DNA of 64,000 nt from Moorena sp. SIOASIH (lineage in GTDB: Bacteria; Cyanobacteriota; Cyanobacteriia; Cyanobacteriales; Coleofasciculaceae), in NCBI RefSeq assembly GCF_010671925.1, contig NZ_JAAHIH010000005.1:248001-312000 (forward strand), in the 5' to 3' direction. Positions 9,474 through 17,533 of the stretch are shown here, one piece after another (positions within the stretch are counted from its first letter, which is position 1; every line of letters begins with the position of its first letter). The notes under the pieces are model-generated. The model made no database searches, had not been told where the DNA came from, and saw only the letters and a list, made by a program, of their open reading frames with translations. The position numbers and the translations under genes were made by a program.

Positions 9474-10433
9474 CTACAACGATTCAATCTCTTCCCGAGA
9501 AAGTTGGGTGATTTTCATAATAGTATCCACATCTAAACCTTGTTGCCGACAGGAACGGGCGATCGCTATTTTTCCTTGTTGGATACCTTGTTGAATACCT
9601 TCTTGTTTTCCTTGTCGGATACCTTGTTGAATACCCTCTTGTTTTCCTTGTCGTATCCCTTTTTCAATACCTCGAATTTCTGCTTGTTCCACTTGCCATT
9701 TTGTCTCAAGCTCTTGGGTACTCAGGATACTGGCTTCGTCACGCTTGTTGTTGATATAACGCTCGTAAGCTGCTCGTTCTTGTTCTGATAAATTATTAAC
9801 TCGTAGCGCCTCCTTGGCTTCGGCTATTCCTTTGGCAGAAAATTCCGCTTTGATGTCGCTGTTTTTCAGAAAATAAATCCATTCATCTAAGGGGTTTTTC
9901 GCTAAATCCTTAAAATTCCTTACTTTCAGCAGGTAGTATTCTGGGAAGATATCTGCTACTTTATTGATGTGAAATTTAAACTCCTGAGTTTTTGTCGGTT
10001 GCAGGATATCCCCCAGATTAGCCCCAATGAACTCTCCCCGATAGGAATAAATATAGTCATCTCCCATGCCCAGGTTAAAGTAGACTATATTGATTGAGTA
10101 GACTTTTTTAATTTGACCGTACTCTTGACCTTTGTCTAAGTATTCGGTGACTAACTTAGAGGCACCGTAGAGCATACGGTGAAAATAATCGTGTTGAGGG
10201 TTGTTCTGTACTTCAATCAGGATCAGCTCGCCATCAGTGGTTTCAGCGAGAATATCAACTCGGTTGGTTTTATCATCGAGTGTCTCTTGATTAGCTTCGC
10301 TTTCGAGAAGGGTTTTGATGGTAATATCGAAATGCAACAACTCGCTTAAAAACCCTTCCAAAACACCAAAGTTAGCTTTATTCCGCAGCAGTTTTTTGAT
10401 TGCCCAATCAAAGCGAATATGTGTATCTGGCAT
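9474..10433 (-). CDS. Rpn family PD-(D/E)XK nuclease, tandem copy 4 (promoter-proximal)
   Basis: The longest copy (319 residues). It shares the Asp60/Glu74-x-Gln76 core and has the longest tail, with about seven Gln-Gly units alternating IRQG, KQEG and IQQG. It is the first gene in the direction of transcription and the only copy with a unique upstream sequence, including a TATAAT-like -10 (minus strand, 10470-10475). A few substitutions (for example VNNLS for VTNLS, and RQQGLDVDT near the end) set it apart, so it may be the parental copy. The other three copies share a different upstream flank. Confidence 0.88.
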   Translation of the reverse strand: MPDTHIRFDWAIKKLLRNKANFGVLEGFLSELLHFDITIKTLLESEANQETLDDKTNRVDILAETTDGELILIEVQNNPQHDYFHRMLYGASKLVTEYLDKGQEYGQIKKVYSINIVYFNLGMGDDYIYSYRGEFIGANLGDILQPTKTQEFKFHINKVADIFPEYYLLKVRNFKDLAKNPLDEWIYFLKNSDIKAEFSAKGIAEAKEALRVNNLSEQERAAYERYINNKRDEASILSTQELETKWQVEQAEIRGIEKGIRQGKQEGIQQGIRQGKQEGIQQGIQQGKIAIARSCRQQGLDVDTIMKITQLSREEIESL

Positions 10434-10469
10434 TGTCTTGTGCTGGTGCTACTGTTCTCGATTATCTCG

Positions 10470-10475
10470 ATTATA
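10470..10475 (-). promoter_or_regulatory. Candidate -10 box upstream of the Rpn cluster
   Basis: Read on the minus strand this is TATAAT, 37 bp before the ATG of Rpn copy 4, in AT-rich DNA. A -35 box is weak (TTAGTC at 17 bp spacing). It is absent from the flanks of copies 1-3. Confidence 0.4.
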
Positions 10476-10577
10476 TGTAAATTTTACTAATTGACTAAAT
10501 TGGTAATTTTTATCATAATCGGCATAATCTTGGATTCTTTTGACAAAAATCAACGGATTAAGCATTTTAGCTGTCCG

Positions 10578-10630
10578 GCAAAATTCATCCCACACCTAAT
10601 GCGTAGCATTAGGTGTGGGATGAATTTTGC
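10578..10630. repeat. Perfect 25-bp palindrome with 3-nt loop
   Basis: Bases 10578-10602 are the exact reverse complement of 10606-10630, separated by GTA. The stem would be 25 bp with no mismatch. It lies between the divergent Rpn cluster and the decarboxylase-fold gene and could be a bidirectional terminator, a transposable hairpin element or a cruciform. Confidence 0.9.
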
Positions 10631-10656
10631 ACAGGGTATGTATGGAATGCTATAAT
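10627..10656 (+). promoter_or_regulatory. Candidate promoter for the acetoacetate decarboxylase-like gene
   Basis: TTGCAC (10627-10632) and TATAAT (10651-10656) are separated by 18 bp. The -35 overlaps the end of the palindrome. The implied leader of about 250 nt contains a GCGTAGCGTGGCCAAAGGCC-type interspersed palindrome. Confidence 0.4.
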
Positions 10657-10910
10657 ATATGTACTGATAAACAAAGCCGTTCGCGTAGCGTGGCCAAAGG
10701 CCTTAAATGCTGGTTTATCAGCTAACTAGCGAAAAAATCGAATTTTTGTATTGTTCCGGCGCGGAGGGGCATCCCGTGTCGTTAATAAAGCTTGCCGAGT
10801 ATCCGAACCGTTGGGTGGAGTTGGCAAGAAGCCTACACGCTCACTCGTTCGCGAAGCGGCTCTGTAAGAGCAGAGTCAGTGTAGGAGTATGTCACCTAGA
10901 GGATGTTCCG

Positions 10911-11609
10911 ATGACTTACCCAAACCCACCCTGGACACTACAAGGCTACGCCATCCAAACCTTGCAGCTGATTGACATTGAGCGAGTGCGATCGCTAATT
11001 CCCCCAGAATTTGACATCGTCTCCCTCTTGCCAGGAAAGACTCTAGGTGGGGTGTATCTATCCCTGTACGGCTCAGGGTCAGTCCTAGAATACAGTGAAT
11101 TAATTGTAGTTGCTGGCAGAGTGCGCTATTCCGGCAAAACTGGCGGCTGGATTTCCCACATCTACGTCGATAACCACGATTCTGTCGCAGGTGGTCGAGA
11201 AATTTGGGGATTACCAAAAGAGATAGCTGAGTTCACCTGGGAAAAATGCGAACGACCAAAGGTCACGCTACGCGAACGCCCAACGAGATATCAACATCGG
11301 GTCACCGTCCGTCAAGGAGAGAATACCCTGTGCCGCTTCAGCTACAATCACGCCAAGTTTGGCTGGCAACTCCCCCTAAATGACAATGTCTTAAGCACCC
11401 TCTCAGGCAATATTCTCTACTTCAACGGTGATTTTAAATCCCGCTTAGGCTTAGTGGGTAGCCAGTTAGAGGTCCCACCTGAGAGTCCCTTTGCCAATCT
11501 AGGACTCAAGCAACCATGGTTAACCCTTGATATGGATAAGCTGTGCTTAACCGCTGGTGTACCAGAAGTAGTAGGACAACTAAATTCATCCTTGATTCTT
11601 CCTCCTTGA
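10911..11609 (+). CDS. Acetoacetate decarboxylase family protein
   Basis: A 232-residue protein of the acetoacetate decarboxylase (ADC) fold. The start at 10911 (MTYPNPPW) is chosen because the reading frame upstream runs through interspersed repeat DNA, while homology-like sequence begins here and GAGGA lies 9 bp upstream. Recognisable stretches are GGVYLSLYGSG, GGWISHIYVD and GGREIWGLPKEIAEF, typical of cyanobacterial ADC-like proteins. Decarboxylation of a beta-keto acid is the family reaction; many members have other or unknown activities, so substrate is not assigned. The gene is convergent with the Ycf37-like gene (22 bp apart). Confidence 0.75.
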   Translation: MTYPNPPWTLQGYAIQTLQLIDIERVRSLIPPEFDIVSLLPGKTLGGVYLSLYGSGSVLEYSELIVVAGRVRYSGKTGGWISHIYVDNHDSVAGGREIWGLPKEIAEFTWEKCERPKVTLRERPTRYQHRVTVRQGENTLCRFSYNHAKFGWQLPLNDNVLSTLSGNILYFNGDFKSRLGLVGSQLEVPPESPFANLGLKQPWLTLDMDKLCLTAGVPEVVGQLNSSLILPP

Positions 11610-11631
11610 TTATTCATACTTCTGACTTTAT

Positions 11632-12159
11632 TCAAGCTGGTGTAACCAAGCGTTTCCGGAGAGATTCTGCTCGACGCTTAGCGGTAGAATTCTTGGGGTC
11701 ATACTTGAGCGCCTCATCATAAGCTTCTAAGGCTTGAGCAGTTAATTGCTTGCGCTCGTAAACATGACCGAGATTGTTGAGGACTGTGACATATCCAGGC
11801 TCTTGCTTCAAGGCTTCTTTGTACTGGCGAATAGCCAGATCATACTGTTCTTTGGCACAGTAGGCGAAACCCAAAGCATTATAGATAGGAGCAAGGTTTT
11901 CGTCGTCAGCATCAGTCCCTTTCAAGGCTTTTTGAAATACCAGGATAGCTTGACCAAAGAGCTTCTTGTCGGCATAAATACTGCCCAACTCGTAATACTC
12001 TATAACCGTCCCCCGTTCTTTTTGGAGCTTTTTCTCCAGCCGAGAGAGAGTGGTTTCAATTTTACGAGTTTTGATAACTTGGCGCAGCACTGCGATACTA
12101 ACACCAGCAAGTAGCACTAGCAAAATTGAGAGATAAATCGTTGGCAGTGTATCATTCAT
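11632..12159 (-). CDS. Membrane-anchored TPR protein, Ycf37-like
   Basis: A 175-residue protein with one N-terminal membrane segment (residues 8-25), a short charged coiled region and three TPR repeats (about 55-165). Size and architecture match Ycf37 of cyanobacteria and Pyg7 of plants, which help assemble or stabilise photosystem I at the thylakoid membrane; the assignment rests on architecture and is moderate. Its ATG overlaps the end of the upstream binding-protein gene by 8 bp, which indicates a shared transcript and translational coupling. Other TPR proteins remain possible. Confidence 0.7.
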   Translation of the reverse strand: MNDTLPTIYLSILLVLLAGVSIAVLRQVIKTRKIETTLSRLEKKLQKERGTVIEYYELGSIYADKKLFGQAILVFQKALKGTDADDENLAPIYNALGFAYCAKEQYDLAIRQYKEALKQEPGYVTVLNNLGHVYERKQLTAQALEAYDEALKYDPKNSTAKRRAESLRKRLVTPA

Positions 12160-12964
12160 AAGGCTTGACAGTTTTTCTTCTTAATGGTAATCCCCAAGCA
12201 GTTGCTCGTTGAGCTAACCAACCATCTGCTTGCCAACGTGCGATCGCATTATTCACGCGCTGCTTTAGCTTGGTGTATTGTAACCCCTTAGGCATCACCA
12301 CACACAAGGCTTCACCCGAGAGCCACACTGGTAGCATCCGATACTCAGGATAGTCTTGTACCCAGCCACTGAGAATGCTCTTATCGGCAGCAAAAGCATC
12401 AGCCCTACCATTTTCTAAAAGCGATCGCGCTTCTTGGTAGGAATCTACTCCCACCACCCTAGATTCCGGTAAAGCATACTGCACGACAGCAATTGTGCTA
12501 GAATGATTGAGTATGGCGATGGTTCTGCTATGGAGATCACCCAATCTGGTAATTAAGGGGTCTTTAGTAATCAAACCCGTGCCATCCAGGTAGTAGGGGA
12601 TACTAAAATCCACTAATCGACGCCGGGGTGCTGTGGCTGTGACTCTAGCAATTGTCAGGTCAACTTCACCGTCCAAAACCACCTTAAGTCGGTCAATATT
12701 TCCCACCTGCTGCAACACCACCGCATCAGAATTACCTAACAGTTCTTCTGCTAGACGTCGTGCTAAGTCAATTTCCAATCCTTGTAACTTGCCATCGGCA
12801 TCTCTATATCCCAAAGGGCGCAGATTATCTTTGACAGCAACAATCAACTGACCCCGCTGCTCTATTTCCTCAAGTTGAGCACTCCCAACCTGTAACGGTG
12901 TCAAAAAAGACATCGCCGTCAATCCGAAGACCATACCAAAGTTGAAGAATTTGTGCTTAAGCAT
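12152..12964 (-). CDS. Periplasmic amino-acid-type substrate-binding protein (SBP family 3)
   Basis: About 270 residues with a signal peptide (MLKHKFFNFGMVFGLTAMSF, cleavage probably after VGSA) and a family 3 solute-binding domain. Typical elements are GQLIVAVKDNLRPLGY, GLEIDLARRLAEELL and a hinge-region DLTIARVT. The ATG at 12964 is preferred over a TTG five codons earlier, because it gives a normal signal peptide. No ABC permease or ATPase gene is adjacent, so it may serve a transporter encoded elsewhere or act as a sensor-like binding protein. The gene overlaps the downstream TPR gene by 8 bp. Confidence 0.85.
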   Translation of the reverse strand: MLKHKFFNFGMVFGLTAMSFLTPLQVGSAQLEEIEQRGQLIVAVKDNLRPLGYRDADGKLQGLEIDLARRLAEELLGNSDAVVLQQVGNIDRLKVVLDGEVDLTIARVTATAPRRRLVDFSIPYYLDGTGLITKDPLITRLGDLHSRTIAILNHSSTIAVVQYALPESRVVGVDSYQEARSLLENGRADAFAADKSILSGWVQDYPEYRMLPVWLSGEALCVVMPKGLQYTKLKQRVNNAIARWQADGWLAQRATAWGLPLRRKTVKPYE

Positions 12965-13323
12965 CGGTTGGGGAATCAAAATTGGTAAATAAATTGGTAA
13001 AAAGGTAAGGTATTCCCTGTGAAGTCAGGGACTTAACTGAACAAGAAATACCAAATTAAATACCAATTAAATACCAATTAAAGATACTTAGTGAAGAGGG
13101 GTGAGCTAACTATTATAATCTATAATAATCAAAATAACCAAAGTTTTTTTATCACCCGACAACTTAATCCTTTACGGATTACCTATTTACCCAAAACCCA
13201 AGTTTTTCAGCTTGCTAAGCATTCAGCTATCAGCGATTGGCCTTGGCCTATGGCCACGCTACGCGAATGGCCAAAAGCTGACGGCTGACCGCTGTTTGCG
13301 TAGCCTGCGCGTAGCGCATATGC
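12965..13323. other. Intergenic region with short repeats
   Basis: Between the binding-protein gene and rplT. 13046-13082 holds tandem AATACCAATTA-like units. 13206-13322 is a mosaic of interspersed palindromic pieces (GGCCACGCTACGCGAATGGCC, GCGTAGCGCATATGCTTA) and TGACGGC/TGACCGC heptads. A 65-residue frame from 13091 to 13288 ends inside these repeats and is not believed to be a gene. Confidence 0.6.
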
Positions 13324-13677
13324 TTACTCAGCTTTAGCCGCTAATTCCACCACTTTGTTAAAGCTATCTGGATCCAGCACTGCCAGCTGTGCCAACATCT
13401 TGCGGTTAATTTGGATATTGGCTTTTTTCATTTGACCCATCAGCTGGCTGTAGCTAATACCATTTTGACGTGCTGCTGCGTTAATGCGAGTAATCCACAG
13501 ACGTCGAAAATCCCGCTTGCGCTTGCGGCGATCACGATAGGCATTCCGCAGCGCTTTCATCACTTGTTGGTTAGCAATGCGGAAAAGTTTCGAGTGGGAA
13601 CCTCTGAACCCCTTAGCAAGTTTGAGAATTTTTTTACGCCGCTTACGAGCGACATTACCGCGTTTTACCCGTGTCAT
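13324..13677 (-). CDS. rplT: 50S ribosomal protein L20
   Basis: The 117-residue product is full-length L20: it begins MTRVKRGNVARKRRKKILK and contains the conserved RDRRKRKRDFRRLWITRINA segment, which contacts 23S rRNA. L20 binds early in 50S assembly and in many bacteria represses its own operon. It lies 62 bp downstream of rpmI on the same strand, the usual rpmI-rplT order; infC is not next to them here. Confidence 0.98.
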   Translation of the reverse strand: MTRVKRGNVARKRRKKILKLAKGFRGSHSKLFRIANQQVMKALRNAYRDRRKRKRDFRRLWITRINAAARQNGISYSQLMGQMKKANIQINRKMLAQLAVLDPDSFNKVVELAAKAE

Positions 13678-13739
13678 GGTTAATTCTAGCTAGTTTGTTT
13701 ACTTTAGTAGTGTTAGCAGTTTAGCTGTTCTGTTAAGAT

Positions 13740-13937
13740 TTACATATAAGGCAGCATCAGGCGAACATTATCCGCATCCCGTTCGTCTACCAAGCTCAGC
13801 TTAGACAAGCGTCCCTTCCTTTCTGAGGTCTTGTGTTCTAGTAAGTGATTTTTAAACGCTTTGCGGCGTCTTATTTTACCACTGCCAGTAGCTCTAAAAC
13901 GCTTGGCAGCTGCTTTGCGGCTTTTTAGTTTAGGCAT
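13740..13937 (-). CDS. rpmI: 50S ribosomal protein L35
   Basis: A 65-residue L35, starting MPKLKSRKAAAKRFRATGSG, highly basic, with the RRRKAFKNHLLEHK motif. The ATG at 13937 is chosen over an in-frame TTG eight codons upstream because all known L35 proteins begin MPKxKS. First gene of the rpmI-rplT pair. Confidence 0.97.
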   Translation of the reverse strand: MPKLKSRKAAAKRFRATGSGKIRRRKAFKNHLLEHKTSERKGRLSKLSLVDERDADNVRLMLPYM

Positions 13938-14003
13938 TGACGGATTATAATAATGGCACAATTTATTATTTTATACCAATTGCTGCCTAATTAGGTGACC
14001 GAC

Positions 14004-15296
14004 TTATTCCTCTTCTGGTAAATTCTTGGGCAAGCTGATGGTAAAGGTTGTTCCGACACCCACTTCACTTTCCACGTGAATCCTACCACCGTGCAAGTCT
14101 ACACAACTTTTGACAATTGATAACCCTAGTCCTGTTCCTGGAATTATACCCACATTACTGGCACGACTAAAAGACTCAAACAATTTTGGTTGGTCTTCTT
14201 TAGGAATGCCAATGCCTTGATCAATTATCTGTAAGATGACTTTCTCTTCATCTCCATTTAGCTGTACTAAAATAGTCCCACCATCGGGAGAATATTTAAT
14301 GGCATTGGAGATGAGGTTATTGAGGATTTGTCTTAGGATTTTGGGGTCTCCTGATATTGGCTCCCAGTCTCTTGCACTACTAAAGATTAGGCTATGTTTA
14401 GCCCCAATGCTTGATTGGATCGGGGAGACTAACTCCTGACAAAATGTTACTAAATTCAGAGCAACTGGTTTGAATTCTAATCTATCGAATTCTGCTTGAT
14501 TAATGAATAATAAATCATTGACTAGGGTAGTCATATGTTTGACCGCAGCTTGGATCCGCCAAAAATGTTTAACTTGCTGAGAATCAGTCAATTTATGACG
14601 GTACTTTTCTAGGAGTTCTACAGAGGATAGAATTGTCATTAAAGGTGTACGGTACTCATGGGATATGGTAAAAATAATCCGAGATTTAAGGTCACTGACT
14701 TCTTTTTCACGCTCCAGTGATTGACGCAATTGCGATTCCAAGCTGCGTAGCTGTTCTAAGTAATCTCTTAGTTCCACTGTGCGAGCTTGGATTCTGGTTT
14801 CAAGTTCTTGATTGAGGGCTTCTAAAGCAGTTTGGGCGGAAATGCGATCGCGAATTTCCTGTTGCAGCAGTTGATTTTGCTCAATCAGTTGTGTTTGTAG
14901 CTTGTGCAGAGTCAATTGATTCTCCACACGGGCTAAAACTTCCTCAACCTGGAATGGCTTGGTGATATAGTCAGCACCACCAACAGCAAAGGCTTTCACC
15001 TTGTCCCAAGTTTCATCCAGAGCACTGATAAAGATAACTGGAACTCCCTGGGTTTTTTGATTAGATTTCAGCTGTTTACAGACGTCATAGCCATCGATCT
15101 TTGGCATTATAATGTCGAGTAAAATCAAATCCGGTGGATCACACAATGCTGATTCCAAGGCAAGTAGTCCATCGATCATGCTCCTAACCTGATAGCCTTG
15201 CTCAATCAGGATCGAAGATAGCAGCTGCAAATTGGTTGGTGTGTCATCCACAACCATAATTTCTGCCTGAGTTGCCTCAGCTTGATGGTTATTCAT
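14004..15296 (-). CDS. Receiver-histidine kinase hybrid
   Basis: A 430-residue soluble two-component protein. Residues 12-130 are a receiver domain with phospho-acceptor Asp61 (LILLDIIMP) and Lys near 111 (YITKPF). A coiled coil (140-205) leads to a HisKA domain with FTISHEYRTPL (His near 213) and a HATPase_c domain with the N box LISNAIKYSPDGG, DQGIGIP and GTGLGLS. Phosphorelay input therefore comes from another kinase, and the output is likely transfer to a further regulator not found nearby. No membrane segments are present. The ATG at 15296 is unambiguous. Confidence 0.93.
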   Translation of the reverse strand: MNNHQAEATQAEIMVVDDTPTNLQLLSSILIEQGYQVRSMIDGLLALESALCDPPDLILLDIIMPKIDGYDVCKQLKSNQKTQGVPVIFISALDETWDKVKAFAVGGADYITKPFQVEEVLARVENQLTLHKLQTQLIEQNQLLQQEIRDRISAQTALEALNQELETRIQARTVELRDYLEQLRSLESQLRQSLEREKEVSDLKSRIIFTISHEYRTPLMTILSSVELLEKYRHKLTDSQQVKHFWRIQAAVKHMTTLVNDLLFINQAEFDRLEFKPVALNLVTFCQELVSPIQSSIGAKHSLIFSSARDWEPISGDPKILRQILNNLISNAIKYSPDGGTILVQLNGDEEKVILQIIDQGIGIPKEDQPKLFESFSRASNVGIIPGTGLGLSIVKSCVDLHGGRIHVESEVGVGTTFTISLPKNLPEEE

Positions 15297-15422
15297 GCTT
15301 TAATTAGGTAGAGCGAACCATAGGGGAGAAGCAAATTGGGCAGGAGCATACTGACCAGTAGCCCGCTGATCTGATTGAATCAGAAGGCGGTTTGGCTACG
15401 AGTGTTCCTACTCCACTATTCC

Positions 15423-16064
15423 TTAAACATCATCACGGCGAAAGAACAACATTCGGTACACAGGTTCACCACGAGCGAGGGTGGCAATTTCCCGTTCAGT
15501 AGGCACTGGCAGGGGGTTGGTTGGCAGCCAAGCAGTCTCTGGCCGGTAGAAGACTGGATGAGCATCGAAGCGCGATCGCATTTCCACTGCTACTTCCTCC
15601 ACATCCGATTGTAGAAAGACCTCTCCTCCACTGGTCAAATAAGCCCCTAGAGTATCAACCAAGGTGGGCTGCACTATACGTCGTTTGGCTTGTCGCTTCT
15701 TGAACCAAGGATCAGGAAATTGAATAGTGACGCGCTGCAAGGCACCAGGGTGCCAAGAGCTAAAGAGTGAATCTATAGAACTATTAGCATTACAGAACAA
15801 AAATAAGAGATTGCTCAACCCTAAATCCACCACCTTACTGTTGGCTTGTTTTACCAATGGTTCCCGAATTTCTAACCCCAAAAAATTCCAGTGGGGTTGT
15901 TGTGTTGCCATCTGCAATAAAAATTCCCCTCTCCCGCAGCCAATATCCAGATGTAATGGAAGAGCCGTTTGGGCATAAACTTGATTCCAATCCGGAGGAC
16001 TCACCGGCATCTGATATTGCTTGCTAAGTGGATTAACGTGTTGTCGCACTCGGACTCTAGCCAA
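15423..16064 (-). CDS. trmB: tRNA (guanine-N7-)-methyltransferase
   Basis: TrmB methylates G46 in the variable loop of tRNAs using S-adenosylmethionine. The SAM-binding motif LDIGCGRGEFLLQMA and the family signature FPDPWFKKRQAKRRIVQP are both present. The start is taken as TTG at 16064, giving MARVRVRQHVNPLS, because a strong AAGGAGG lies 8 nt upstream of it, whereas it would overlap the GTG three codons earlier. Product 213 residues, normal for the family. It stands alone between a kinase gene and a metallophosphoesterase. Confidence 0.93.
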   Translation of the reverse strand: MARVRVRQHVNPLSKQYQMPVSPPDWNQVYAQTALPLHLDIGCGRGEFLLQMATQQPHWNFLGLEIREPLVKQANSKVVDLGLSNLLFLFCNANSSIDSLFSSWHPGALQRVTIQFPDPWFKKRQAKRRIVQPTLVDTLGAYLTSGGEVFLQSDVEEVAVEMRSRFDAHPVFYRPETAWLPTNPLPVPTEREIATLARGEPVYRMLFFRRDDV

Positions 16065-16072
16065 CCTTAGCA

Positions 16073-16079
16073 CCTCCTT
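16073..16079 (-). promoter_or_regulatory. Shine-Dalgarno AAGGAGG deciding the trmB start
   Basis: Read on the minus strand, AAGGAGG is followed after 8 nt by TTG (16064) and immediately by GTG (16073). Spacing supports the TTG start. Confidence 0.7.
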
Positions 16080-16180
16080 ACTTTACTCAGGGGATGGGGT
16101 ATCAGGGATTAGGGGTTATATCCCTAATCTAGTTGTAAATGTGATATCAATGAAGGCAATTCCAACTCATCTCTATTTAT

Positions 16181-16250
16181 CCTAAATGTAATCTTTAAAG
16201 TTTTTTATAGACTAAATTATGTCAGGCTAAATTAAAGATTATCCATTAGG
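16181..16250. repeat. Imperfect inverted repeat in the trmB-metallophosphoesterase gap
   Basis: CCTAA (16181-16185) and TAATCTTTAA (16189-16198) pair with TTAAAGATTA (16232-16241) and TTAGG (16246-16250). The rest of the 300-bp divergent gap holds no gene; AT-rich sequence before 16369 could be promoter. Confidence 0.55.
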
Positions 16251-16368
16251 AATAGGTGAGCAGTTTAATTTAACCTAAACAAGGAGTTGTAATGGTATAA
16301 CAGCAAACGTCATGAGCGATAATTTTAATAATAATTAATCTAGGGTTTAATCAAGAAAAGTTTTAGCT

Positions 16369-17478
16369 ATGAGTTTAAATTTTCGCTTTGCCGTGGTAAG
16401 TGACCTACATATCGGGTTACCCCAAACCATCTGGGATCATCCCAATCGGTTTCATTTGGTAGAAGTTAGTATTCCAGTCCTAGAAAGGATTCTGGAGGAT
16501 TTAGAGCAGAAAGCCTTGGATTTCCTCCTCCTACCAGGAGACTTAACCCAGCATGGTGAACCAGACAATCATACCTGGTTACAAAAGCGATTGAGCCAGT
16601 TGCCTTTTCCAGTGTACGTCGTACCTGGAAATCATGATGTCCCCAATATCTTACCCAATGAACACTCGATTGGACTAAAGGAATTTCCCTACTACTATCG
16701 CCAATTTGGTTATGAAAATCCCGAGCAGTTGTACTATACCTGTGAAGTTTTGCCTGGAGTACAGCTGATTGGGTTAAATTCTAACCAGTTCGATACCGGT
16801 GGTAAACAGGTAGGGCGTATTGATCAGCAACAGCTGATCTGGCTTGAGCAAGTGCTTTCCCAGTGCCAGGATAAATTGGTGCTGGTGATGGTGCATCACA
16901 ATGTCATCGAGCATTTGCCCGATCAAGCTAACCATCCCTTGGGACATCGGTATATCTTGGAAAATGGTCCAATATTACACAATATTCTCAAAACTGCTGG
17001 GGTCAATCTACTCTTTACAGGTCACTTGCATGTACAGGATATCGCCTATCAAGAGGGAGTCTACGAAATCACCACAGGTTCATTAGTTAGCTATCCTCAC
17101 CCCTACCGGATATTGCAGTTGTCTACCGATAATCAGGGCAAAAGATGGTTACACATTGAATCTCATCGAGTGGAGTCAGTCCCTGGTTGGGAAAACCTAC
17201 CCCAGATATCTAGAGAATGGATGAGCGATCGCTCTTATCCATTCATGGTGAAACTCCTGACTTCTCCCCCCTTAAATTTACCGTTACCAGATGCCCAGAA
17301 ACTTGCTCCGAGTCTACGCTACTTCTGGGCTAATATTGCTGATGGTGATGCTGTATTCAACTTTCCTGAGTTTCCTACCCCAGTTCGTCGCTATTTTGAG
17401 TCATTTAGCTCCCATACCAGTGATGGTAAACCTGCTCTGATGGATAATCAGACCACTCTGTTGCTGACAAAAAACTAA
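16369..17478 (+). CDS. Calcineurin-like metallophosphoesterase
   Basis: A 369-residue cytosolic phosphoesterase with all five metal-binding motifs of the fold: DLHIG near residue 13, GDLTQHGE near 62, GNHD near 92, MVHHN near 175 and GHLHV near 225. These bind a dinuclear metal centre. The arrangement resembles CpdA-type cyclic-nucleotide phosphodiesterases (class III), but substrate cannot be set from sequence. The C-terminal 100 residues are specific to a cyanobacterial subgroup. ATG at 16369. Confidence 0.88.
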   Translation: MSLNFRFAVVSDLHIGLPQTIWDHPNRFHLVEVSIPVLERILEDLEQKALDFLLLPGDLTQHGEPDNHTWLQKRLSQLPFPVYVVPGNHDVPNILPNEHSIGLKEFPYYYRQFGYENPEQLYYTCEVLPGVQLIGLNSNQFDTGGKQVGRIDQQQLIWLEQVLSQCQDKLVLVMVHHNVIEHLPDQANHPLGHRYILENGPILHNILKTAGVNLLFTGHLHVQDIAYQEGVYEITTGSLVSYPHPYRILQLSTDNQGKRWLHIESHRVESVPGWENLPQISREWMSDRSYPFMVKLLTSPPLNLPLPDAQKLAPSLRYFWANIADGDAVFNFPEFPTPVRRYFESFSSHTSDGKPALMDNQTTLLLTKN

Positions 17479-17533
17479 TGGCTAAGACGGCTTTTCTTGA
17501 ATAAATTCAAGCACCACAACTAACGTCAAAAGC

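Noticed and set aside
5729..10433. Rpn genes as ordinary IS transposases
   Set aside because: No terminal inverted repeats or target duplications around the genes; the unit is a tandem duplication with heptad spacers.
13091..13288. 65-residue plus-strand frame
   Set aside because: Its end is built from interspersed palindromes, and there is no ribosome binding site.
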